64,000 nt of DNA. Origin: Simmondsia chinensis. Lineage: Eukaryota > Streptophyta > Magnoliopsida > Caryophyllales > Simmondsiaceae. Each line of letters begins with the position of its first letter. The stretch's first letter is position 1. Made by a program: the position numbers and the translations under genes. The notes under the pieces are model-generated. The model was not told where the DNA came from. It made no database searches and saw only the letters and a program-made list of their open reading frames with translations. The stretch spans positions 26,514,638 to 26,578,637 of the forward strand of contig JAGTTD010000010.1 in NCBI GenBank assembly GCA_018398585.1, written 5' to 3'. Of the stretch, positions 51,531-62,735 are shown in pieces.

Positions 51531-52608
51531 ATGATCTATGGCCCCTTTTTATAGTCAGGGAGTGAAGGTAAAAGAGTTGTATAGGGGTAAGTGAAGGTGA
51601 TTCTTTTTGTTGCTAACAATTGTCCCTATCAAAGCTTGAAAGACAAGTATAAGGTGTGTAAGTATGATGTGTGTAGAGGGGGTTTTTACTAGGCTCCTAG
51701 CATTAGGTCTTATTGTGGAATGTATCTTATTAGAAACTCTTAGAGTTGGTTGCCTAGGAGATATCTCATGAAGCATTACTCGCCCGATTCGGGGTCCTCG
51801 AGATGTGGCACGCCTTGAGTTTTGGATTCACGGAAGGTTGCACACTTTTTTTGGGACCTTAGTGAGTTACACGTGCATTTTTTCTATAATTCGCGACACA
51901 GTCGCATTACAAAACTGCAACGCATATAAACAAAGCCATAGTCAACTCACATAAAAGCAAGAATAATGGAGCAAATCCACAAGAGACAAGACAAAACAGG
52001 AAAAGAAGACAAAAATAGATTGGCCTGAAAGATTCAAACAGGCACTACAGGTATACAAAAACCCAGCTGGGACGGGCCATGGATAGAGGAAATGACCAAC
52101 CATACCAAAACTGAAGCTGAGATTGACAGGGTTATAACACCTAAAATTCTACTCCAACCTAATATTGCAAATAGTTTAACCATATTTGACTCATAGCCCC
52201 TATAAGACAAACCAAGTTTTTTCCTATACTCCCACATGCGCCTCACACCAATAAACTTCACATCCTCTATTGTACTATCATCCCTCCTCGCCAACATCCC
52301 TTTTTGATACCAGAGGATTTGACCAGTTTCTTTGCACACACTGCTCGAACAACATATCTTTAAAAAATTCCTGCATATCTTGCTTTTCTTGTTCTTTAAT
52401 CCTGAGCTTTTGTGCTCTACAACTCCTTTTCGAAGAAACAAAGCTAGTGCCACAAATACTTGCCACTGTCTTCCCTCTTCTCTCCCTTAATATTTTAGAT
52501 TCCACCACTGGTGGGACCAATCGCAACATGGGGGTTCAAAACCCGATGGATACTCAGAAGACCCAGAATCAATATCACTAGTGGCATCCCAAGCCTAGAT
52601 TTGAAGAT
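51531..52608. other. Sequence between the LARD and the CACTA element
   Basis: A minus-strand 139-codon frame (52034-52453) and an overlapping 83-codon frame (basic and Glu/Lys-rich, 52278-52529) recall LINE or retrotransposon debris but show no firm domain. Otherwise empty. Confidence 0.3.
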
Positions 52609-52629
52609 TTTCACTACTACATAATTGGA

Positions 52630-52880
52630 CATAAGCAGCAGTTTTTTTGCAGCGGTTCTGAAACCGTTGCATAAAGTTATTTTATGCAGCGGTTTTTGCA
52701 ACATTTACAAATCCGTAGCATTACATAATATATATGCGGCGGTTTATGCTGCGGTTTATAAACCGTTGCATTAGGCCCCCATTATGCAGTAGTTTTGACC
52801 ATTTTATGCAGCAGTTTTAAAACCGTTACATAAGCTTAGTCATATGCAACCGTTTTACAAAACCATTGCATAAAGTCTAA
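52630..52880. repeat. CACTA subterminal repeats
   Basis: At least seven variants of ATGCAGCGGTTTT and its inverse AACCGTTGCATAA in about 230 bp. In characterised CACTA elements such subterminal repeats bind the TNPA-type protein. Confidence 0.75.
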
Positions 52881-53217
52881 AAAATTTTGTTTTATTCCCA
52901 AGGCAACCAATAATATTGCGTTTAAAATTTTTAGGTAAATTAAATATTATTATATTTAGATATGTTGTAATAATTTTTTAGTTCATAAACTTCGTGAAAC
53001 AACTAAAAACAATTACATAATTTGCTTATTTTCAATGACTTGTCAAGATAGATAATAAAAACCATCGTAAATGGTATAGCAATTATCATGGGAAATATCA
53101 GTTGTCATGGAATATTAAACCATATGTAATTTATAGCAATACTTATTTTCCATTGCAAACTATGAGTTTCCACATATCACAATAAGTTACAATACAAGGG
53201 TTCAAAGCATGGTTGTT

Positions 53218-53350
53218 AAAATCGCGATTCAACTCGTAGAATCGTACGATTTTACGATTTTACTTTATCCTACCTATTTAAATTACATAAAAAATTGTAC
53301 TCAAGTAGAATCGGCCAGAATTGGTAGAATCGCATCAAACTCGGTAAAAT
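53218..53350. mobile_element. Partial hAT MITE of the 45082 family
   Basis: CATGGTTGTTAAAATCGCG at 53218 matches the left end of the 45082 element, followed by CGTAGAATCGTACGATTTTA. The right end is missing or unrecognisable. Confidence 0.5.
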
Positions 53351-53486
53351 GGTGAGTGTATCACGTGCAAGGCACGTGACAAATAAAAAAAATATTTTTA
53401 AAAAAAAATCATATGTACATGACCCTCCCTCCTCCCCTGCATATGCACGCGCAACCCTAACTTCTCTCTCTCCTCACTCCCCCTGC

Positions 53487-53565
53487 TCCTCCTCCTCCTC
53501 CTCCTCCTCCTCCTCCTCCTGTGCTTCAACCCCGACCACGATGACGATGACGATGACGATGACGG
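53487..53565. repeat. (CCT)n and (GATGAC)n simple repeats
   Basis: About 30 bases of CCT repeat (53487-53520) and a GATGAC repeat (53538-53563). The Ser- and Thr-rich frames over them are artefacts. Confidence 0.9.
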
Positions 53566-53699
53566 CACTCTCCTCTCCTCCCCTACTTCAACGGTGATGA
53601 CTCGTCTCTCCGACTTCGACAACAACCACCGCACTCCGCCACCATCCAACCACTGCAGGAGGCTCATCGGTCCAGCCACCGGTCTCCAGTGCTCTCCGC

Positions 53700-54646
53700 C
53701 TAAGTCCTTTCTCTCATTAAAATGTTAGTTTCAATGTCAAAACTCAAATAATTTAGATTTTAATGTGTTTTTCTACATTTTTATATAATATACTAAGCCC
53801 TAATTTTCAGGCACTGGCGCTGTTGTTGTTATTGTGATTGTATATTAAGCCCTAACGTTTAATATTAAGCTCATCTTTGATCATTAAAAGGTGTTTGTTG
53901 ATTTGCCTCAATGAATTTTTAATATAGTACACCTATTAAATCTTTTATGTAGTTCCATCAGTGTATTATTGTGATGTCTTTATAGGTTAGTTAGTATATC
54001 TTGATGATTTTCACACATTCATGGCTACTAGATAGTGCCTATAAGGTGTTTGTTGATTTGCCTCAACGAATTTTTTAATATAGTACACCTATTAAATCTT
54101 TTATGTAGTTCCATCAGTGTATTATTCTATACTTATACCTAAATAGCAATTTGCCAATTAATATTGATGGAAAAGACTTATAGGAAATGCCTATTTTTTC
54201 CATCCTTGTTTAAAGGGTTATTAATACAAAAGGTCCATATACTTTGCCTATTTTAATAACAATGTCTATTTCAAGTTGCATTGTAAAGGTCCAAAGTGCT
54301 GGGATGATGAAAAAAGTTACAAAATTTAGGTAAAATCCGATTTTTAGTAATTCATGTTGGAAATTAGAGCTCTATGTTAATATTTATGGCCAAACCTGAT
54401 TTTGAGTAAAATTCTCTAGTAAATTGCCTTTTCACTAACTTTTACCGTTATTTGAAGTAAAATGAACTGGTTATGGAATATTTATGTGAACATTATTACC
54501 AACATTGGTGAACGAGCTTGGCTTAAATTGTACAGGTGCATATATCAATTGTCTAAGTAGATCTCGACATATTAAGTTTCTTCTTGGCTGATGATGCTAT
54601 TGATTTTTCTGTTTATATGGTTTAATTGGCATATCTTGATGTCTTT
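53700..54646. other. Noncoding CACTA interior
   Basis: A ~75-bp segment with GGTGTTTGTTGATTTGCCTC (53891-53962) recurs at 54042-54120. Otherwise no gene or element seen. Confidence 0.5.
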
Positions 54647-56104
54647 ACCTATACAAGTTGATTTCACACCATTAAAACAATTCATACACTGTGTATGATT
54701 GATCATACAACACTAATTACTTGAAACACACCTATATAAGTTGATTTTACACCATTAAAACCTATCATACACGATGTATGATTGATCATACACCACTAAT
54801 TACTTGAAACACACCTATGCAAGTTGATTTTACACCATTAAAACCTATCATACATGATGTATGATTGATCATATGCCACTAATTACTTGAAGCACACCTA
54901 TAGAAGTTGATTTCACAGTTTTAAAACCAATTATACATAATGTGTGATTGATCATACACCACTAATTACTCGAAACATACTTATACAAGTTGATTTCACA
55001 CCATTAAAACCAATTATACACGGTGTATGATTGATCGTACACCACTTATTAATTAAAACACACCTATACAAGTTGATTTAACACCATTAAAACCTATCAT
55101 ACACGGTGTATGATTGATCTTACACCACTAATTATTTGAAACACACCTATACAAGCTGATTTTACACCATTAAAACCTATCATATATGGTGTATGATTGA
55201 TCATACACTACTAATTACTTGAAACACACCTAGACAAGATGATTTTACACCATTAAAACCTATCATACACGGTGTATGATTAATCATACACCACTAATTA
55301 CTTGAAACACACCTATACAAGTTGATTTCACACCATTAAAACCTATTATAGACGGTGTATGATTAATCATACACCACTAATAACTTGAAACACACCTATA
55401 CAAGTTGATTTCACACCATTAAAACCAATCATACATGGTGTATGATTGATCTTACACCACTAATTACTTGAAACACACTTATACAAGTTGATTTCGTACC
55501 ATTAAAACCAATCATACATGGTGTATGATTGATCATACAGTACTAATTACTTAAAACACACCTATACAAGTTAATTTCACACTATTAAGACCTATCATAC
55601 ACTACGTATGATTGATCATACACCACTAATCACTTGAAGCAAACTTATACAAGTTGATTTTACACCATTAAAGCCTATCGTACATGGTGTATGATTGATC
55701 ATACACCACTAATTACTTGAAACATACCTAGACAAGATAATTTTACACCATTAAAACCTATCATACACGGTGCATGATTAATCATACACCACTTATTACT
55801 TGAAACACACCTATACAAGTTGATTTCACGCCATTAAAACCTATTATACACAGTGTATGATTGATCATACACCACTAATTACTTAAAACATACCTATATA
55901 AGTTGATTTCACACCATTAAAACCTATCATACACTGTGTATGATTGATCATACACCACTAATTACTTGAAACACACCTATACAAGTTGATTTCACACCAT
56001 TAAAACCTATCATACATGGTGTATGATTGATCATATACCACTAATTACTTGAAACACACCTATACAAGTTGATTTTACACCATTAAAACCTATTATACAT
56101 GGTA
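54647..56104. repeat. 83-bp tandem array with palindromic core
   Basis: About 17.5 head-to-tail units; starts measured at 54647, 54730 and 54813 give 83 bp. Each unit has ACCTATACAAGTTGATTT, then ACACCATTAAAACC, then a core with CATACACGGTGTATG and TGTATGATTGATCATACA, then CACTAATTACTTGAAACAC. The core alternates the half-sites ATCATACA and TGTATGAT, so each unit can form two competing hairpins. Units differ by scattered substitutions, mostly in the palindrome centre (CGG, TGG, CTG, CAG). Confidence 0.9.
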
Positions 56105-56227
56105 CACTAAAGATTCAAAAAAATGGCCCTAGACATACAAGCTAACCGACATTCATCTAAGCAGTCGCAATATTTGACTAATTCTTGGTCTGAATTCATT
56201 CACTCCCTTTAATTGACTAATTATTAT

Positions 56228-56648
56228 GTCATAATTCCAGATTACTCTTGGATCATGGCATAGGATATGTGAACAATTAGAGTTGAGATAAGAAGAGAAT
56301 TAGAGAGATAAGATAAGAATTAGAGAATATTAGGGTTGAGAGGGAGATGGAATCAATTATCATTCATCAATAATGCCAAATTGCAAAGCATGACAAGCTA
56401 ATTATATTCCTCTTTGTTAACAAGAAAATATCTAACAAAACATTTCACCTAGACACTTCAACAACTGCAACTAACCAGCCCTCCAATACTAACAGAAACC
56501 TTCTCTTCACCTATTCATTAACGGCTAATGAACTTATTGGAATATTCTAATGAATTAAACTTCTTTTTTACAACTTTTTACAAACTTCTTTATAATCTTC
56601 ACTTATTAGTACTAAATTCCATGTGTTCCATCTTCTAGAATCATGACA
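56228..56648 (-). repeat. Solo LTR, 421 bp, with TATTA TSD
   Basis: It starts TGTCATAATTCCAG and ends CTAGAATCATGACA, 14-bp imperfect inverted ends. TATTA flanks it exactly (56223-56227 and 56649-56653). The GA-rich block and CATTCATCAATAATG link it to the LTRs at 61109 and 615. It lies about 130 bp upstream of the transposase start codon. Strand by analogy with the 615 copy. Confidence 0.8.
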
Positions 56649-56779
56649 TATTACTACTAATGGATATGGAAGAGGGAGATGCAAGTTGGATGTAATTTGT
56701 ATGTGGATTGAATGCTAACCCATTTTCAGATTAAGCTTACTTATTTTCTCCCTTCTTTTTTTCGTCTTACACTGTGAAT

Positions 56780-59700
56780 ATGGAAGAGGGAGATACAAGT
56801 TGGATGTATATACCTCGGTGGACTGAGGAATTTGACTTGCAGTTGAATGACTTTCTTACTGAACAATTTGCAACCAAGGCTAAAGGCAAAGGCAATAGAA
56901 AACAATTACAATGCCCTTGTAATCATTATGTGTTTAGATTTTGTGGAACTAGACAAGAATTGTATGATCATTTAATTGCCGATGGATTTGTCCCTCATTA
57001 TGATAATTATTATCTTGGAGAGAGGTCTTCATTGAGTGTAGATGACATAAATGATGATGATGATGAGTCTTCTAGCCATGATAATGTTGAGGGCTTATTA
57101 CATGACACATTTATACATGTGGCTGAAGGTTTTGATTTGTCACACGAGGTCACTAATGAGATGACACAAGATGCTAAGAAATTTTATAGATTATTACAAG
57201 AAGGGAAGATTGAGCTTTTCCCGGGTACTGAGAACTTTTCTAGATTGTCATTTACAATCAGATTGTATCTTTTCAAGTATCAAAATGGTTTGAGTAATGT
57301 AGCATTTGGTGATCTCCTAGAATTATTGAAGGAATTGCTTCCAAATGCCAAGTTTCCTCAATCATTCAACGAAGCAAGAAATATAGTTAAAGATTTGGGA
57401 CTTGATTACCACAAGATACATGCATGTCGAAATGATTGTATGCTTTACTGGAAAGAGTATGAAGAGGCTACATCTTGTTATGTTTGTGGTGCTTCTAGGT
57501 GGAAAGAAGAGGAGAAGGTGTTAGGCAAAGAGAATAACCGTGAAGCTATAAACCCTCGTAAGATTCCTGCCAAGGTTTTGTAGCATTTCCCTATAAAGCA
57601 TAGGCTTCAAAGGTTGTATCTCTGTGCGGAAACGGCCGAGATCATGCAATGGCATCACAATGAGTGCATTAAAGATGGAAATTTAAGACATCCAGTGGAT
57701 GGAAAAGCATGGAAGGACTTCGATTCTTTACATCCGAAATTTGCAGCAGAGCCTCGCAATGTGAGGCTGGGATTGGTGAGTGATGGGTTCAATCCATTTC
57801 GAACAATGAGTATTCGCTGCAGCACATGGCCAGTAATGTTGGTAAACTATAATATGCCTCCATGGATCTATATGAAGGATGAATTTTTGATTTTGCCGTT
57901 GCTTATTCAAGGTCCGAAATCTGCTGGAAATGATATTGATGTGTATCTGTAGCCATTGATTGATGAATTAAAAGATCTATGGAATGATGGTTTGAAAACT
58001 TATGATGCATATGGTAAACAATCCTTCCAAATGCATGCTGCTTTAATGTGGACCATTAACGACTTTCCAACTTATACAATGTTGTCCGGGTGGTCTACAA
58101 AAGGGTACCTAGCATGCCTTTGTTGCAATTACAACACTTCTTCCGAATGGTTGCCTCATAGTAAAAAAGTGTGCTTTCAGGGGCATCGGAGGTTTTTGGA
58201 GTGAAACCATCCGTGGAGAAGTAACACAACAACATTTAATGGCAAAACAAAGCATGGAATAGCACCTACTGTGTTGGGAGGAAGTGAAGTTTTAAAGGAA
58301 ATGTCTACTTTGAATCATGTGTACGGAAAGAAGAATAAAGCACCAAAAACGAGTAAAAAGAAGAATACGACTGTGAAAAAAAATAAGAAGATGAAGCACT
58401 ACCATCATCAGAAACAACAATGTGTAACTAGCCCTTGGAAGAAAAGATCCATTTCTTTGATTTGCCATATTGAGAGCACAATTCCATTTGTCACAATCTA
58501 GATGTCATGCACATTGAGAAAAATATCATCGATAGCATACTTGGCACCTTGTTGGGCATTCCTGGAAAGACAAAGGATCATCCCAATGCTCGATTTGACC
58601 TCCAACAAATGGGGATAAAAAGTGAGCTTCAACCAAAGATTTCTATAGACGGTCGGCATGTGATGTTCAACCGTGCTTTCTACTCAATGACAACAAAGGA
58701 GAAAGACATGTTTTGCTCTGTGCTGAAATATGCGAAATTGCCGTATGGTTATGCATCAAACATAGGACGATGTGTGGAGCTTGATGGTAGGAAGATTTCA
58801 GGTTATAAGAGTCATGATGCTCGTGTAATTATGCAGGATCTGCTTGTGGTTGCAGTGAGAAAGTCATTGCGAAAACCCATTGCACTTTCCATCATGAGAT
58901 TTGCTGCTTTCTTTAGGGGCATATGCAACAAAGTTATAAATTCCAAAAATCTTGATCATATGGAGAAAGAGATAAGGGAGATATTATGTGAATTTGAAAT
59001 ATTCTTTTTACCAGCTTTCTTGGACATTAGTGGTGCATTTACCCATACATTTGGTGAATGAAATACGGCTCAGTGGACCTATTCATTGTCAGTGGATATT
59101 TAGTGCAGAGAGAAAACTTGGCAATTTGAAGTCATATGTATGTAACAAATGTAGGCCAGAAGGCTCTATAGCAGAGGGTTACTTGGCTGATGAATGTTTG
59201 ATCTTTTGCTCAAGATACATGAGCAATAGGGCTACAACCAAATTTAACAAGAAATCTGGAGTGTTTGAGATGACATCTAATAATGATGCTTCATCACCTA
59301 TTTTCCCAAGAGTGGGCCATCTTGTTGGGGGAAAGAAGAGAGAAAAAGGTAAATCAATCATTTTAGAAGCTCGTGTTCGCAGTATGGCACACAAATGTGC
59401 CTTATTCAATTCTATCGATGAATTGGTTGAGAAGTACATCAGGTTAGATAATCTAAACCGATAGTTTCAAATTTTTTTCTTATAACCATATGGCCCTCAA
59501 TTATGTAAAATAATTGTAAAATACCTTATTTATGCAGTGAGCACTATCAGCTGGTACATAACCAAAAGAATGGAAGATCCAAAACCACCAAATGGAGTCA
59601 AGCTCGAGCACACAGTAATGATTTCGAATCATGGTTCAAGGACAGGGTAAATAAGGATATGGTAGCAAGCTACATTTGGTATTTAGGTGATGGTCTGAAT

Positions 59701-60396
59701 CGAGTGGCAAAGAGATATAATGGCTATTTCATCAATGGGTATAGGTTCCATACTACAGAGCGTGATGCGAGATGCAAAACTCAAAATAGTGGAGTCAGCC
59801 TCGCTGCTTTGACCTCGAGTTTCGCTAGTTCTGGGGATAGTAAACCTGTTACCGATACAATAACTTACTATGGAACAGTACAGGAAATCATTAAAATATA
59901 TTATTATGCTCAATTCAGTGTTGTACTATTTCAGTGTGACTGGTACCAGGTAGAGAATGATGAACATGGGCTTACTTGTGTTAATTTCAATAAGTTGTGG
60001 TCCAGGCATGAACCATATGTTTTAGCATCTCAAGTGCAACAATTATACTATGTCCAGGACCGTGTTAATGAATTTGTGCACTATGTTGTCAAGTATGTTC
60101 CAAGAGAGCTCTATGATATTGCTTTAGGGATAGAGACCAATGTCCAAGACCCTTCTTATTTAGATGTACATGATTCCGAAATGCATTCTAGTCATGATGA
60201 AGTTAGTTTAGCCAGAGATGATGTTCATGAAATGGCCATTGAAATGACAAACATATTGGACGGTTTACTTATGAAAGATGAGCAAGAGGAGGAAGAGGAT
60301 GATGAAAATGAAGAGGAGGACGAGGATGAGGATTAAGAGGAGGAGGATGAAGAAGATGACACGGATTATGATAATACAGACTGGGATTACGTATGA
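56780..60396 (+). pseudogene. CACTA TNP2-type transposase (Transposase_21, DUF4218, DUF4216)
   Basis: ATG at 56780 (MEEGDTSWMYIPRWTEEF) opens a Transpos_assoc domain with CPCNHYVFR. Transposase_21 follows: NDCMLYWKEYEEATSCYVCG (about 57430-57500), RNVRLGLVSDGFNPF, LMWTINDFPTYTMLSGW and VMHIEKNIIDSILGTLLG (58500). Then DUF4218 (VVHLPIHLVNEIRLSGP, 59030) and, after an intron at about 59461-59538, DUF4216 (MVASYIWYLGDG to YVQDRVN). Stops at 57581, 57950 and 58202 lie in frame and fit C-to-T changes in Gln or Arg codons. Further damage: a frameshift plus stop near 58400-58480 and a frameshift near 59025. The tail is Glu/Asp-rich. The intact enzyme would cut CACTA ends; this one cannot. Confidence 0.85.
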
Positions 60397-60620
60397 TGTG
60401 TTTAATTATTTATGTATTTTACCCAGTGAGCGTTTGTTTTTTGATCTGTTGATTTTTTTCGCTAGTTTGTCATGTTACTGTTTAAATATTTATGTGTTTT
60501 TTGTTACTTCTACACAGCAACAACGCAACATATTGGTGGACATGTTGCCTTAGTTCTTTTATTTTTAATGATACTAATTATTTTCTTCTTTATTTTTTTT
60601 TATGTTTCAGGATATAAAAG

Positions 60621-62735
60621 ATGAAAGGAAATAAGCAAACTTCTAAGAAAAGTACGTCACATGGACCAACTTTTTGTACACTTGGGTCCATAGCAAGGAC
60701 ATTAAGAAAAAAGCAACAACAGAAAAGAGCAAACAATGAGCAACAACAAAGGAAGGAGCTTCAACATATTCAAAATAGAGAAGAAGATGACTTCTCAGAC
60801 GAGGAGTACACGCGAAATGATGACCTGGGTGATGAATGATGGATTTATCGAGAGCGATGAGGAAGTTGATCGAGAATGCCTTCCTTCACAAGGCCAAGAT
60901 CCTGTAATGGCACAAGATATGAGGAGGTCCTTACTCAATGATTTCATAACACTGTCGGAAAGAAGTAAGAGAGCTAAGCACATATAGAGACATCTAGACT
61001 CATTGCTGGACAAGGCTCGTGACACTGCTGATACGTCAAGTATATCCCTTTTTGCCATTTATCTTTCGTAATTCAATCTTAGGTATCCTTTGGTTGAATC
61101 TTGTTATGTGTTATGATTGAAGCCAATCTTGAATCATAACCTACATTTTTTATGATTTTATATTGAAATTGAGGAGAATTGAGACGAGAATTGGAAGAAT
61201 AAGATGAGATAGATTAGACTAGAAGAGAATAGTTATGAGAAGAAGACACTAGAAGTAGAGAAGAGTTGAGAGATAGAGAAATCTACAGAGAATTTAGAGA
61301 GGAAGTTTAATATCAATCATCAACATTATGAAATTACAATGCATATCATCCTACTTGTACTAATTCTAACATAACCAAGAATCTTATTAGAGAGAATTGA
61401 GACTTGAAGAACTCTTATTACTTCTGAAAAACATTTGAAATTCAGCCAAAAATGAGCAAAATGGGATCGTCAACGTGAGCATTATAGAAAAATATTGCAT
61501 ATGTCTTACTACTAGTAGACTCTCACATCACAATCATAACATTATGTTTGCTCAGGATCAGTCCCATCAGAAAGACCAGCGGATGCCCTAAACGAACAAG
61601 CAAGCAGATCTTCATTACAAAAGCGTGTTAGGCCCGAACACACATCCTCACATAGCAGCGATCAAGGCCATCCAGAGAATAATGAAGTCAAAGGTAGTAC
61701 TGATAAAATTTAGGATCAGTTATGTGATAGGTTTTTAAGCGAGTGTTGTTATACATGACTATATGTATTTTGTAACTTTATTGGTCTATGTTCAAATCTT
61801 CTGCTTTAGTAAAGAAGCACAGAGGGAGGACCATGATGAAGCATGTACACGGTAGAACACTGGAAAATCATGTACCTATCTTTCTAAATGAGCACAATCA
61901 ATCAATTGGTCCAGATGACAAAATATTAGATGAGTTCAGCAGCTTCTTGGGCACCTTAGGGCGGGACCCTACCATTGCACCTCTAAATTTTTTTCAATTG
62001 GAGAAAAGTGCTGAAGGAGAAGATATGGGAGTATGTAACGGTATGGTTATTTCAAAATACAATTATATCCTACTTTTATGCTTTCTTTTACTTCTCTAAG
62101 ATGTTTCATTTTGATTGCAGAAGAAGTACATAATCCCCCCACAGGGTAGGAAATGGGTTATGTCGACTGTGAACTCGGCATGGAAGTCTTTTAAATGTGA
62201 AGTGAAACAGCATCGCTTCACCAAATTTTCAAACAATGCCACTCGTTGGACAAATCAACCAGCATCCATTCCTGATGATCAATTGAAAGATCTATTTAGA
62301 TATTGGAACTCCTCTACTGCCAAGGTGCGCGGCATGAATATGTACATTGCATTGCATATGTTATTGTATGTGTTGATAGTTATACTAAAAGTACGTATAA
62401 ATTTAGAGAATTACCGAAATCAACACTCGGAATCGGAAGAAACAAAAGTACATGCACACTGCCGGAAAGAAAAGTTTTGCAAGGGTCATGTGCAGATTGG
62501 TAATTCACTTTCTTTTTGATATATATATTCATGTTTATTTCTTGCATCTAATTTTTGTAACTGTTTTTGTTTTTAATTTTTTAATGTATTCAACACTTAC
62601 CCTTTTTACAAAAACAAGAACATCCAAACAAACAGAAACCGTCACGGAGTAAATTATTCATTGAGACATGGAAGAGGAATCCTATGAAAAAGTATAAAGA
62701 TCCTGTGCAGCCTACAATAGCAAAAATTGTAAGTT
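60621..62735 (+). pseudogene. CACTA second gene, Transposase_24-like (TNPA-type)
   Basis: Exon-like blocks: 60621-61038 (MKGNKQTSKKSTSHG; Gln/Lys-rich; frameshift near 60830), 61555-61694, 61810-62031 (KKHRGRTMMKHVHGRTL), 62121-62512 and about 62622-62731 ending at a GTAAGT donor. The 62121 exon holds KWVMSTVNSAWKSFKCEVKQ and FRYWNSSTAK; a changed frame later gives MHTAGKKSFARVM, then KLFIETWKRNP. This order matches Transposase_24, found next to TNP2 genes in plant CACTA elements. The role by analogy is binding subterminal repeats. The exon limits are approximate. An intron holds a solo LTR. Confidence 0.65.
61109..61541 (-). repeat. Solo LTR, 433 bp, with perfect TSD and inverted ends
   Basis: It starts TGTTATGATTG and ends CAATCATAACA, an 11-bp perfect inverted pair. 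TTATG flanks it exactly (61104-61108 and 61542-61546). The same GA-rich block and ATCAATCATCAA are found in the 56228 copy. It sits inside an intron of the second CACTA gene, about 13 bp before an acceptor. Strand by analogy. Confidence 0.85.

Noticed and set aside
52034..52529. Membrane protein or kinase-like gene on the minus strand
   Set aside because: Frames overlap, have no conserved motif, and are likely retroelement debris next to the CACTA end.
53349..53679. Ser/Thr-rich and Arg/Ser-rich proteins on both strands
   Set aside because: These frames come from CCT and GATGAC simple repeats and show no domain.
54647..56104. CRISPR-like spacing of the 83-bp repeats
   Set aside because: The units are contiguous and uniformly similar with no unique spacers, and the surrounding sequence is a plant CACTA transposon.
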